Assembly (NCBI RefSeq): GCF_000230675.1
Contig: NZ_AGIK01000001.1
Coordinates: forward strand, 992,001 to 1,056,000
Source of the DNA: Synechococcus sp. WH 8016
GTDB lineage: Bacteria > Cyanobacteriota > Cyanobacteriia > PCC-6307 > Cyanobiaceae
Length of the DNA: 64,000 nt
Direction of reading: 5' to 3'
Below, piece after piece: positions 35,299 to 43,193 of this stretch; within the stretch, counting starts at the first letter, position 1; every line of letters begins with the position of its first letter. The notes beneath the pieces were generated by a model. That model saw only the letters and a list, made by a program, of their open reading frames with translations, did not search any database and was not told the DNA's origin. Made by a program: the position numbers and the translations under genes.

Positions 35299-37143
35299 TC
35301 AGTTCAACCACCAGCTCAGGGATGACAAAAGCAAGACAATGGCCGCGATGACGGTTAATAGATAGCTTTGACTTCGACCGCTAATACTCAACTTCAGGCC
35401 TTCAGCACTCTGAAGTGAAAATCGAGCGAGACCATGGAGAACTCCATCCACAACATTGCGGTCAAAGCTGTAAGCAAGCTTTGAGAACAAGGCCACGACA
35501 TTCACAATCGTCACCCGATAGAACCTTTCTGTATAAAAATCATTTTCAAGCAGGTCCTGGAACCAACGCAGCACTGGATTGAGGGAGCGTGACCAGGCTT
35601 TGTTGAGGGGAATGAAAGCTCCTACCAACAGCCCGATCAGTCCGCTGCCAACGACGACTCCACCTGCCCAAAGAGGGAAAGCAAGCAAACCATCCAGAGA
35701 CTCCAGACGAATCAATAGGAGCGGGGTTAAGACAACGATCACGGCAAGGGCCACCATCGGGAAGGCCATCTGCCAATTCACCTCCGCAGCTCGACGGGTC
35801 TTGGTTAAGGAGCGTCCAAGAAACACCTGTCGGTAAATCCTGGTGAGATTGAGAGCTGTTAGCGCATTGGTGAGCAGAAACACCGGTACAAAAATCACTG
35901 AGCGAGCTCCCACCAGCTCAACGGCCTGCGCTAAACAAAGAAATCCTCCGAGGGGAAGAAGACCCACCAGCCCAGCACTCCCCACCAGGTAGGAACCCGT
36001 GGTGGCAGGCATCCTTCCGCCAAGGCCACCCAGCTCAGTGATGTCCTGACAATTTGTGGACGCGATCACTCCACCCACACTCATGGAAAGCAACGCCTTG
36101 GAAACGGCGTGGGCGAATAGGAGCAGCAGGGCCAGCACGGGCACCTGCAAGGAAATAGCAATAAAGACCAGCCCTAAGTAAGCAGTCGTGGAATACGACA
36201 GCGTGCGTTTGATATCCACTTGAGCGATCGAGACAAGAGATCCTCCAATCGCACTGATGGTTCCAATCACTTGCAGCACAACGAGCGTGACGGGCGCGTT
36301 CTGAAGCAGAGGCATCACCTTGAGCAAAACAATGGCGCCACAGGTCACCACCACTGAATTGCGAAGAATCGAGGCTGGGTTAGGACCTTCCATGGCTTCA
36401 TCAAGCCAGAGATGCATTGGGAATTGGGCGCATTTGCCCGTCGGGCCAGCAATCAGACCCAGGCCAAGCAACGTCGCCGCCAACGGGCTAAGGGTTTCTG
36501 CAGCAGACCAGGCATAGAGGTCGTCAAAGCTGGTCACACCCGACCAAGTGGCTAAAGCGACCATTCCCATCAAGAGCATCACATCACCAACGCGCTTGGT
36601 GAGGAAGGCATCCCTTGCAGCCGTCACAACCAGAGGTTGGGCGTACCAAAAACCAACCAAGAGGTAGGTAGAAAGCGTGAGCATTTCCAGCAGGAAATAG
36701 CTCTGGAACAAGGAATCGCTCAAGACCACCCCTGACATCGCCCCTTCGAAGAAGCCAAGCAAGGCAAAGAATCTGGCTAAGGCCCACTCCTTATCGAGGT
36801 AGCCAAGGGAATACAACTGAGAGAAAAAACTCAAACCCGTAATCAGCTCAAGGGCAGACACATTGGTGAGAGAGAGGCTGAAGCTGATCTCAAGATTGAG
36901 ATCAGCCACGCTGAGCCATGGGAACGTCAGAAGGGTGGGTCCACCTGCCATGACATCGCGCAACACGAGGCTTCCATGGATGAAAGCGAGCAGTGTGAGC
37001 AGGATGTTGAGGTAAGCCGCAGGGCGATGGGAATCACGCCTAAATAACCCCAAAGCCCAAGGCAATGAGATCAACATCCCGGCGAACCCATAGAGAGGGA
37101 TCAACCAGGCGGTTTGCAGAGGCAGCGTTGCAGCTGAGATCAA
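35299..37143 (-). CDS. ndhF4: NAD(P)H-quinone oxidoreductase subunit 5, CO2-uptake form
   Basis: 614 residues of the NuoL type with about 15 membrane segments. Seen: the acidic FFEGAMSGVVLSDSL segment, GPTGKCAQFPMHLWLDEAMEGP (lysine- and histidine-bearing channel segment) and a long amphipathic C-terminal helix before the last membrane segment. Neighbours ndhD4 and chpX identify it as the F4 form of the CO2-uptake NDH-1 complex. It is located 79 nt downstream of csoS1E, possibly in one long operon with the carboxysome genes. Confidence 0.9.
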   Translation of the reverse strand: MISAATLPLQTAWLIPLYGFAGMLISLPWALGLFRRDSHRPAAYLNILLTLLAFIHGSLVLRDVMAGGPTLLTFPWLSVADLNLEISFSLSLTNVSALELITGLSFFSQLYSLGYLDKEWALARFFALLGFFEGAMSGVVLSDSLFQSYFLLEMLTLSTYLLVGFWYAQPLVVTAARDAFLTKRVGDVMLLMGMVALATWSGVTSFDDLYAWSAAETLSPLAATLLGLGLIAGPTGKCAQFPMHLWLDEAMEGPNPASILRNSVVVTCGAIVLLKVMPLLQNAPVTLVVLQVIGTISAIGGSLVSIAQVDIKRTLSYSTTAYLGLVFIAISLQVPVLALLLLFAHAVSKALLSMSVGGVIASTNCQDITELGGLGGRMPATTGSYLVGSAGLVGLLPLGGFLCLAQAVELVGARSVIFVPVFLLTNALTALNLTRIYRQVFLGRSLTKTRRAAEVNWQMAFPMVALAVIVVLTPLLLIRLESLDGLLAFPLWAGGVVVGSGLIGLLVGAFIPLNKAWSRSLNPVLRWFQDLLENDFYTERFYRVTIVNVVALFSKLAYSFDRNVVDGVLHGLARFSLQSAEGLKLSISGRSQSYLLTVIAAIVLLLSSLSWWLN

Positions 37144-37222
37144 AGGAAACGGGGCGTTTGCGCCGTTGAGAGGAATGTTGGCTGGGGAATCTAAACGGAG
37201 TTAGAGAGAGGTGACGTCGGAC

Positions 37223-37762
37223 TCACATCCGCCGAGTCACATTCGTACAGGAGAGAGCTGGCTCCACTTCATCGTGGGGGCGGGCAATGATGTGAGCAGC
37301 CACAAGCCCATCACCAACCCGCTCACAAGCATCGGCTCCTGCGCGCACGGCAGCGTTCACCGCACCGGTCTCACCACGCACCATCACCGTGACGTATCCA
37401 CCTCCTACATATTCACGACTAATGAGCTGCACTTCAGCAGCCTTCGTCATTGCATCAGCGGCCTCAATGGCAGGCACCATGCCACGGGTTTCAATCATCC
37501 CAAGGGCAATCCCAAAGGCACGTTTCGGGGAAGAACTCTTGGATGCCTGAAGGCTGGAGCCTTTTCCACCGCCTCCACTCGGAGGGGTCGCTCGCGAGGA
37601 GCTGCGAGCGGGAGAGCTGGCTGCAGGAGCGGAGGCACTCTCGACAGGCTTCACGTCAACGGTTGCTTTTGCTGCTGCTGAGGAGGGGGTAGCGGCTTTG
37701 TTCGCTGGGGTTGATGCTGCGGAATCTGAGCTGGAACGACGACGGGGTGTAGGAGTGGCCAT
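37223..37762 (-). CDS. csoS1E: carboxysome shell hexamer protein CsoS1E, with N-terminal extension
   Basis: 179 residues. A BMC domain (about residues 81-170, RAFGIALGMIETRG, EYVGGGYVTVMVRGETGAV) is preceded by 80 residues rich in Ala, Ser, Pro and Lys and predicted disordered. The BMC part is very close to CsoS1. This extended paralogue is known from marine alpha-cyanobacteria (CsoS1E). The tail may bind cargo or the shell interior. It is between csoS4B and ndhF4 on the same strand. Confidence 0.88.
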   Translation of the reverse strand: MATPTPRRRSSSDSAASTPANKAATPSSAAAKATVDVKPVESASAPAASSPARSSSRATPPSGGGGKGSSLQASKSSSPKRAFGIALGMIETRGMVPAIEAADAMTKAAEVQLISREYVGGGYVTVMVRGETGAVNAAVRAGADACERVGDGLVAAHIIARPHDEVEPALSCTNVTRRM

Positions 37763-37808
37763 TGGCTGGATTGGGTTGAGAGGGGACGGAGAGCAGGAGG
37801 TGACTTAG

Positions 37809-38060
37809 TTATCCATCTGGCATCCAGTAGTCGATGATTCCACCGATGGTGAGATCCGTAAGAACAGTGTTGTCGGGACAGGCATGCCGTGCGGCAGAAC
37901 CGCTGGCGGTAAAGACCCAGTTGCCTTCGCGGGCTCCCACAGGATCCACTGCAACGAGTTTTTTACCCTTGTTGTTTTTAAGGATTCGCAGGTGCATGTG
38001 ATCCAGACCTCCGACGCGGAAGGTACAAACCAGAGTTCCCATCACCTGCATGATTTCCAT
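37809..38060 (-). CDS. csoS4B: carboxysome vertex pentamer protein CsoS4B
   Basis: 83 residues of the BMC-P (EutN/CcmL) fold: MEIMQVMGTLVCTFRVGG, then GKKLVAVDPVGAREGNWVF and TDLTIGGIIDYW. Pentamers of this kind cap the vertices of the icosahedral carboxysome shell. The start at 38060 overlaps the csoS4A stop by 1 nt (TAATG), so translation is coupled. Confidence 0.92.
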   Translation of the reverse strand: MEIMQVMGTLVCTFRVGGLDHMHLRILKNNKGKKLVAVDPVGAREGNWVFTASGSAARHACPDNTVLTDLTIGGIIDYWMPDG

Positions 38061-38344
38061 TAGCTCTTTGCCTCCTTCGCTGAAGACGATGGCTTTGGTG
38101 CATCCGGATCCCAATGATCAATGATCCCAACAATGGTGAGGTCGCTGGGATAGGACTTACTACCGGCAGCTTCCCTAGCAGCAGAACTGCTAACACAAAT
38201 CACCCAATCACCTGGCTTTGCACCAACAGCATCGACGGCAACCTTTTGCGTGCTCCCGTCTAAAACAACTTGAAGGTGCTTGTGTTCGAAATCTGGGATG
38301 CGGTTGGTAGAAACCAGTGGCTTGATGACCTTGACGATAAGCAT
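38060..38344 (-). CDS. csoS4A: carboxysome vertex pentamer protein CsoS4A
   Basis: 94 residues of the BMC-P fold: MLIVKVIKPLVSTNRIPDFE, then VAVDAVGAKPGDWVICVSSSAA and SDLTIVGIIDHW. It is the partner of CsoS4B in the vertices. The C-terminal SSSAKEAKS tail is specific to this copy. It starts 2 nt after the csoSCA stop. Confidence 0.95.
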   Translation of the reverse strand: MLIVKVIKPLVSTNRIPDFEHKHLQVVLDGSTQKVAVDAVGAKPGDWVICVSSSAAREAAGSKSYPSDLTIVGIIDHWDPDAPKPSSSAKEAKS

Positions 38345-38346
38345 GA

Positions 38347-40251
38347 TCAGTGAGCCTCCTGAACGTCAGGATCGAGAGTGGACCCTACAACTTCTGCAGG
38401 AGCAGTTTGACTGCGATCTCGGATCGTCAAACAGGTATGGAGTAAACCATCACGAACGAGGTCTGAGTATCGATTTGAAATAGCCGAATCAACTCTCTGA
38501 CAATCCGAAATGGCTCGTTCGCGCGCACCAGGGACGGAACTGGAGTAATCAAAACGGATCACAACAGGGATCGGCAAATCTCGCGAAACGTTTAAACCTT
38601 TGAAGATTTTTACACCGACATCCAAATCGGGTGCCCCCTCTTCGACGGTATCTAAATGCGCAAAGTAAGTGAGATTTCGCAAATGAACTTCTTTAAAACC
38701 GATGCCTACACCAATAAAACGTTCGGCATGACCCGCATCGGGATAAGGACCAGCATGAAGCTCGGTAACGTAATCAATCTGAGAGATGTTATTCGCAATT
38801 AAACGCGTAATCAAGGACACCATTCCCGAGTCCATCGATCCGGGTGCACCAGATTCAACGGCTTCAGCGATTTGAATCAACGCCTGATCAGGAGACATCG
38901 TGGACGTTGTCTCGTAGAGATCTTGAGCTGACACCCATCGATCTAATTGTGTTGAACTATCGCTTGAGGGGGGATGAACCCTGATCGCATCGGTATCGGT
39001 ATCAAGTCCAATCAACAACAAGTCAACGGAAGCGCCGCAGCAAAAACTATTTTCGACAGCCTGTCGAAAATCAAGAAGACGCTGATATCCAGCAGAGGCC
39101 GCCAATTTGTCATCACTTCCATGGGCAGCACAGCCTTGATGACTGGGATCCAAGGAACTGAAGTGGTAGGTCACGACCTTGAGGTAGCGGGTGTCCTGGC
39201 TGCCGGCATTAGGGATCGCCTCGCGATAACGCCGATGCTCGGTCTTGACCCATCGATTGACCGTATTTTCGACGTCAAACATCGCTCCGGCATGGGAACG
39301 TCGACGCACGGAACTGAATGGAATACGTAAGGCGTAAGCAATCGAATGAGCCAAACGACCATCCGCACAAGGCGTCACATCAAGGAGATGAAAACCACAA
39401 TCGAGAAGGAAGGACTCAAACGTCTTGGCTGCTTCACTCCCTGAAGAAGCAGCGAGGGGATCTTTCTGAAAAAAGCAATCACTAAAAACACGGTGCGATT
39501 CAAAAACACACCACGCATAGAGCGCTCTCATATCCAAAGGACGTACCCAGGCACGCTCAAGAATGTGCTTGGGAAGGTCAAATCCCAGCTCGCGACAGGC
39601 TAAAAGCTGAGCCTGATCAATAAAATCAGCATGATGTTGAAGCGCTGAAATCTTTTGAAGAACAGGAACAATCCTTTCAAACCGCCCTTTGACTTCTAGT
39701 TCGTAGGAACGTAAATGGTCATTAGCAACCCGATCCGTTAAAGGATGTAGGCGATGAGCGACTGAGCGCTTGGATGTTTGACGATTAGATGTTTGACGAT
39801 TAGATGTTTGACGATTAGATGTTTGACGATTAGATGTTTGGCGATTAGATGTTTGGCGATTGGATATTGAGCGCTTAGACGTTGGGAGCGTTGTGGTCGA
39901 TTGGGTCGAGCGATTTGAACGACTCAGTGGTGCATTTGAAGACTTTTGATCGCGACGAACCCAGGCGGGTTGTTGCGGGACTGAACGCCTGCTGTCTTGG
40001 CTTGTCCTGACCCGACCAGCACCAAGCGTGCCTTGAGCCAAGACGGCGGCCTTACCGGATGTGGTGAGTGCTCGCCTTCTTTCAAGCGAAGCTGCACGCG
40101 CCGAGGGGGGATTGGGATCAGCTTGCTTGGACTGATCTTGATTGGAATCAGAGGAAGCCGAAGACTCGGCTCTCCTTTGTTGCAACTGACGTCGCGTCGG
40201 AGCGGAGGGGGACAGAGGTCGCCCGCCACGGGAAGGCATAGAGCGGACCAT
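38347..40251 (-). CDS. csoSCA: carboxysomal carbonic anhydrase CsoSCA (CsoS3)
   Basis: 634 residues. The catalytic domain has the zinc ligands Cys295, His363 and Cys374 (VTPCADGR, TYHFSSLDPSHQGC) and the Asp297/Arg299 pair, spaced as in Halothiobacillus CsoSCA. It converts bicarbonate to CO2 inside the carboxysome. The 180-residue N-terminal tail is disordered and basic. It contains LERRRALTTSGK (56-67), very like the Rubisco-binding repeat of CsoS2, and six copies of NRQTS (131-160). The ATG at 40239 is an alternative start. Confidence 0.93.
   Translation of the reverse strand: MVRSMPSRGGRPLSPSAPTRRQLQQRRAESSASSDSNQDQSKQADPNPPSARAASLERRRALTTSGKAAVLAQGTLGAGRVRTSQDSRRSVPQQPAWVRRDQKSSNAPLSRSNRSTQSTTTLPTSKRSISNRQTSNRQTSNRQTSNRQTSNRQTSNRQTSKRSVAHRLHPLTDRVANDHLRSYELEVKGRFERIVPVLQKISALQHHADFIDQAQLLACRELGFDLPKHILERAWVRPLDMRALYAWCVFESHRVFSDCFFQKDPLAASSGSEAAKTFESFLLDCGFHLLDVTPCADGRLAHSIAYALRIPFSSVRRRSHAGAMFDVENTVNRWVKTEHRRYREAIPNAGSQDTRYLKVVTYHFSSLDPSHQGCAAHGSDDKLAASAGYQRLLDFRQAVENSFCCGASVDLLLIGLDTDTDAIRVHPPSSDSSTQLDRWVSAQDLYETTSTMSPDQALIQIAEAVESGAPGSMDSGMVSLITRLIANNISQIDYVTELHAGPYPDAGHAERFIGVGIGFKEVHLRNLTYFAHLDTVEEGAPDLDVGVKIFKGLNVSRDLPIPVVIRFDYSSSVPGARERAISDCQRVDSAISNRYSDLVRDGLLHTCLTIRDRSQTAPAEVVGSTLDPDVQEAH
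39757..39876 (-). repeat. 15-nt tandem repeat in csoSCA encoding NRQTS units
   Basis: Six in-frame 15-nt units at 39772-39861, nearly identical at DNA level (two carry a G for A change), encode NRQTS. Degenerate units at both edges encode KRSIS and KRSVA. The similarity suggests recent slippage expansion. Confidence 0.9.
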
Positions 40252-40258
40252 TCGTTGA

Positions 40259-42652
40259 TCAGCCCCGTGCTCCGCCAGAGACGGTAATCAGTGAACCCTT
40301 TGAAGTGCTGCCGCTGGAACCCGTTACACGACTTTCAGGCCACTCAGACTGCTCGTTGCGCTTTCGTTCGAAGGGGGGCATGGCTCCCATCGCGCCAGAA
40401 CGGCTTGGATTACGACGACGAGCAGACACACCTTCCGTGCCCGTCACATGTTCACCACGATCCCAGTCATCACCCGTCACTTTGGTGGACGAGCCCTCTC
40501 CGGTGACCCGGGAAGCAGGTTCTTGCGTGGCGACTTCAACCTCAGGGGTGGTGGGTTGAAATTGACGTTGGGGCTGAAGTTGGTTGTGACGCTCTTGAAA
40601 TTCACGATTATCAAATCGGAATTGCTCTGTGCCGGTGATTTTGCCACCGGCCAAATCAAAAGGGCCTGTAATACGGCTGCTGTCTTCATAAGCGGTGCCG
40701 GTGACACCTTTGCTGGTCTCACGCTGCTGTTGCGCAGCTCGGGCAGGCGACACCACACTGAATCGCGTCCAACTCGATCCCTCTGGTGATTGGCCATGGG
40801 TCTCTGTACCGAGCGGTGCCTCAGCACCACACGCTGCTGACAACTGATCAGCACCGATATAAGGAGTTCCTGTCACCGCTTCGCAGGCGCCGCGTTCGCC
40901 ACCTGTCATCACTCCTCCAATCCCTGGCTGAAGACCTGTCATCGGAGAGGAGGGCGTACCGGGACGAACGGGAGTCCGTTCGCGGATCGCTTGAACAGCA
41001 GAGTTACCGCAGTATTGGCCTGCTTGCTCGAGACCTGCGTAGGGAGTTCCCGTGACTGCTTTGCAGCTTCCTGGCTCGTCACCCGTGACCTTTTCGGAAC
41101 GGCCGGTGCGAGTGCCGCTCACAACTTGATTCCGATTGGTGACGCTGAATCCAACCTTGGCGGCTTCTGGATCCGGCTTCGCACCACAGAATGAATTGAC
41201 TTGTTCGGAACTGATGTATTGATTACCAGTCACCCGATGACAAGATCCGAATTCATTTCCAGTGACACTGGAAGAACGGCCCACCATCGTGCCGGTCACA
41301 CCCGTACCTGAAAGGGTTTCAGACAGACCAACCTTGGCAGCTGGACGCCCTTCAGGAAGGGGATCAGACCCTAAATATTGATCACCAGTAAGAGAGCGAT
41401 TCGCACCAGCTTCATCGCCAGTCACGCTGGAGGATCGTCCCACCATCACCCCACTCACTGGGCGACCTTGCTGCGTCAGGCTATGGCCAACCTTGCGCGG
41501 AGAGGGGTTGCTTCCACCGCAATAGGCGGCGCTTTGATTCGCAGAAATATATTCCGTGCCTGTCACGCTTTTGCAGGTGCCAGGCTCATCCCCAGTCACT
41601 TTCTCCGAGCGCCCAACTTCGTTTCCTGTGACCCGATTGCCATGGCTGGTGGCAGACACACGAACCTTGGCGGGTGTGGTTGGCGTTGGAGCGCTCTGAC
41701 AGAAGGTCTGAAAGACCTCCGCACCGAGATATTCCGTACCAGTAATGGAACGACAAGTGCTGGCTTCATTACCCGTCGTCTTGACGGAGCGATTGGCCTG
41801 CGTGCCTGTCACAGTCTGACCTCCCGTCGTCTCAGACTCACCCACCTTCCAGTGAGCATCAGCGGCGGCGGATTGCTTGGCTCCGTTTCGATTTGGGCCA
41901 GTTGGACGCGTTACTCCAGCGCTTTGCTTGCTACGGGCTCCGGACTTCGCGCGAAGCTCACGCACCTGTTGAGCCAGCTCTCGGCTGGTGAGATCAGGAT
42001 TGGCCTGACGGGCCACTGCGGCAGCACTTGTGGGTTGTTTTCCTGCAGTTTTTCCGTGTTTAGACATCGCTTCACGACGAGCCAACACCAGGGAACGGCT
42101 TGGGTTGTCGATGGCACGTCGCTTTGGAGCTTTGCTCCGGCGAGAAGAATTGTTGGTTGAAAGATCAACAGTTGCCGCTTGTCGGCTTAGACGCGTTGGT
42201 GTTTCGCCTGCGCTAGCGCCGCCACAACCACAGTCTTTTTTAGCGGCTGCTGGCGCTGATGTGGCTGCCGTGGTCGCTGTTTTACGAGCGACCTCAGCCC
42301 GATTTCTGTCTTTGGTTGTATCTGCTGATTTCCCACGACGTGACAGGGCTTCTCTCCGAGCAAGCACGAGCTCTCGACTGGGTTGGCTCACAGGTTTCAC
42401 CCGAGAACGATGGGCACCAGATGATGCAGATGTCAGTGATTGATTTCTTGGTCGCTCAACAGCGACGGGGGTTGCGGCCTTCGAAGGGGCTGCTGCCGCA
42501 ATTGGATCTGCATTGGTGCGCGTCTTGCGAGCATCGCCGGCCGACCGAACGCGATTCGCACCTGCTGATACAGCAACGGATGCCTTTTTGCCAGCAGTGG
42601 TGAGAGCCTTACGGCGCTCGAGTGCTAGTTCGCGACTAGAAAGTCTTGCCAT
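40259..42652 (-). CDS. csoS2: carboxysome scaffold protein CsoS2
   Basis: 797 residues, intrinsically disordered, in three parts. N-terminal region: repeats such as SRELALERRKALTTAGK, SRELVLARREALSRRGK and SRSLVLARREAMSKHGK, which bind Rubisco. Middle region: five full repeats opening with KVGxS/KVRVS and carrying VTG triplets with a terminal Cys (the third copy lacks the Cys), plus a shorter sixth. C-terminal region: VTG/ITG motifs and a terminal tail that anchors to the shell. It links Rubisco to the shell during assembly. Confidence 0.95.
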   Translation of the reverse strand: MARLSSRELALERRKALTTAGKKASVAVSAGANRVRSAGDARKTRTNADPIAAAAPSKAATPVAVERPRNQSLTSASSGAHRSRVKPVSQPSRELVLARREALSRRGKSADTTKDRNRAEVARKTATTAATSAPAAAKKDCGCGGASAGETPTRLSRQAATVDLSTNNSSRRSKAPKRRAIDNPSRSLVLARREAMSKHGKTAGKQPTSAAAVARQANPDLTSRELAQQVRELRAKSGARSKQSAGVTRPTGPNRNGAKQSAAADAHWKVGESETTGGQTVTGTQANRSVKTTGNEASTCRSITGTEYLGAEVFQTFCQSAPTPTTPAKVRVSATSHGNRVTGNEVGRSEKVTGDEPGTCKSVTGTEYISANQSAAYCGGSNPSPRKVGHSLTQQGRPVSGVMVGRSSSVTGDEAGANRSLTGDQYLGSDPLPEGRPAAKVGLSETLSGTGVTGTMVGRSSSVTGNEFGSCHRVTGNQYISSEQVNSFCGAKPDPEAAKVGFSVTNRNQVVSGTRTGRSEKVTGDEPGSCKAVTGTPYAGLEQAGQYCGNSAVQAIRERTPVRPGTPSSPMTGLQPGIGGVMTGGERGACEAVTGTPYIGADQLSAACGAEAPLGTETHGQSPEGSSWTRFSVVSPARAAQQQRETSKGVTGTAYEDSSRITGPFDLAGGKITGTEQFRFDNREFQERHNQLQPQRQFQPTTPEVEVATQEPASRVTGEGSSTKVTGDDWDRGEHVTGTEGVSARRRNPSRSGAMGAMPPFERKRNEQSEWPESRVTGSSGSTSKGSLITVSGGARG

Positions 42653-42700
42653 GTCCGCCCGAGAGTGTCGTCGTGAGTTGAAGGGAACGAGTCCCTACAG

Positions 42701-42731
42701 AAAAAGTTGAGCCCTGAATGATTCAGGGCTC
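42701..42731 (-). terminator. intrinsic terminator between cbbS and csoS2
   Basis: On the minus strand the RNA forms GAGCCCTGAAT-C-ATTCAGGGCTC, a near-perfect 11-bp palindromic stem, followed by AAC and TTTTT. It lies 20 nt after the cbbS stop and 48 nt before the csoS2 start, inside the operon. It probably causes partial termination or 3' stabilisation. Confidence 0.8.
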
Positions 42732-42751
42732 GAAATCGTGAGACCGAAAGA

Positions 42752-43093
42752 TCAGCGACCTTCGAAAACCACGAAGCAGGAGCCTTGGCCCTGGGTGTAG
42801 GCGTCGTAACCAACGATGCGAACGTGATGGTCGGGGTATGCGCGATGGCAAGCCTCGAGTTCACTCACAACAACGTTGAGATCCTTCTCACCGAAGAACG
42901 GGAGCTTCCAATAAGACCAGTAAGTGGCCATGGAATTGGAAGGATGGACATGCTCAACGAGCGGGCTCCAACCTTGGGCAATGATGTAAGCGATCTGGTC
43001 ATAGATCTCGTCCTGGGTCATCGGCGGAAGGAAGCCGAATGTCTCCAGGGTGGCGACTGTTTGGTAGTCACCCACGGTGCTCTGAAAAGGCAT
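42752..43093 (-). CDS. cbbS: Rubisco small subunit, form IA
   Basis: 113 residues from the ATG at 43093 (MPFQSTVGDYQTVATL). The segments ETFGFLPPMTQDEIYDQIAY, MATYWSYWKLPFFGEKDLNV and HVRIVGYDAYTQGQGSCFVV match the cyanobacterial form IA small subunit, which completes the L8S8 holoenzyme. It lies 100 nt downstream of cbbL across two hairpins. Confidence 0.97.
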   Translation of the reverse strand: MPFQSTVGDYQTVATLETFGFLPPMTQDEIYDQIAYIIAQGWSPLVEHVHPSNSMATYWSYWKLPFFGEKDLNVVVSELEACHRAYPDHHVRIVGYDAYTQGQGSCFVVFEGR

Positions 43094-43118
43094 GGGGATC
43101 ACGCTATAAAAATGTTTT

Positions 43119-43141
43119 GGCCGGATCTAATGCTTCCGGCC
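43119..43141 (-). other. hairpin in the cbbL-cbbS spacer
   Basis: GGCCGGA and TCCGGCC (7-bp perfect stem, 9-nt loop), followed on the minus strand by AAAACATTTTT. It is terminator-like, but the U-tract is displaced by five bases, so it may instead be an RNA stability element before cbbS. Confidence 0.6.
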
Positions 43142-43166
43142 GGAGTCATCGAGAGGCTCGGGTAAA

Positions 43167-43183
43167 GGGTGAAAAAATCACCC
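43167..43183 (-). other. hairpin just after the cbbL stop
   Basis: GGGTGA-AAAAA-TCACCC (6-bp perfect stem, 5-nt loop), 11 nt past the cbbL stop on the minus strand. It may protect the 3' end of the cbbL segment against exonucleases. Confidence 0.55.
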
Positions 43184-43193
43184 CTTGCACCGA

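Noticed and set aside
41378-42160. 260-codon plus-strand frame
   Set aside because: Antisense to csoS2, whose repeats clearly code on the other strand. The frame is open because of the high-GC repeat composition.
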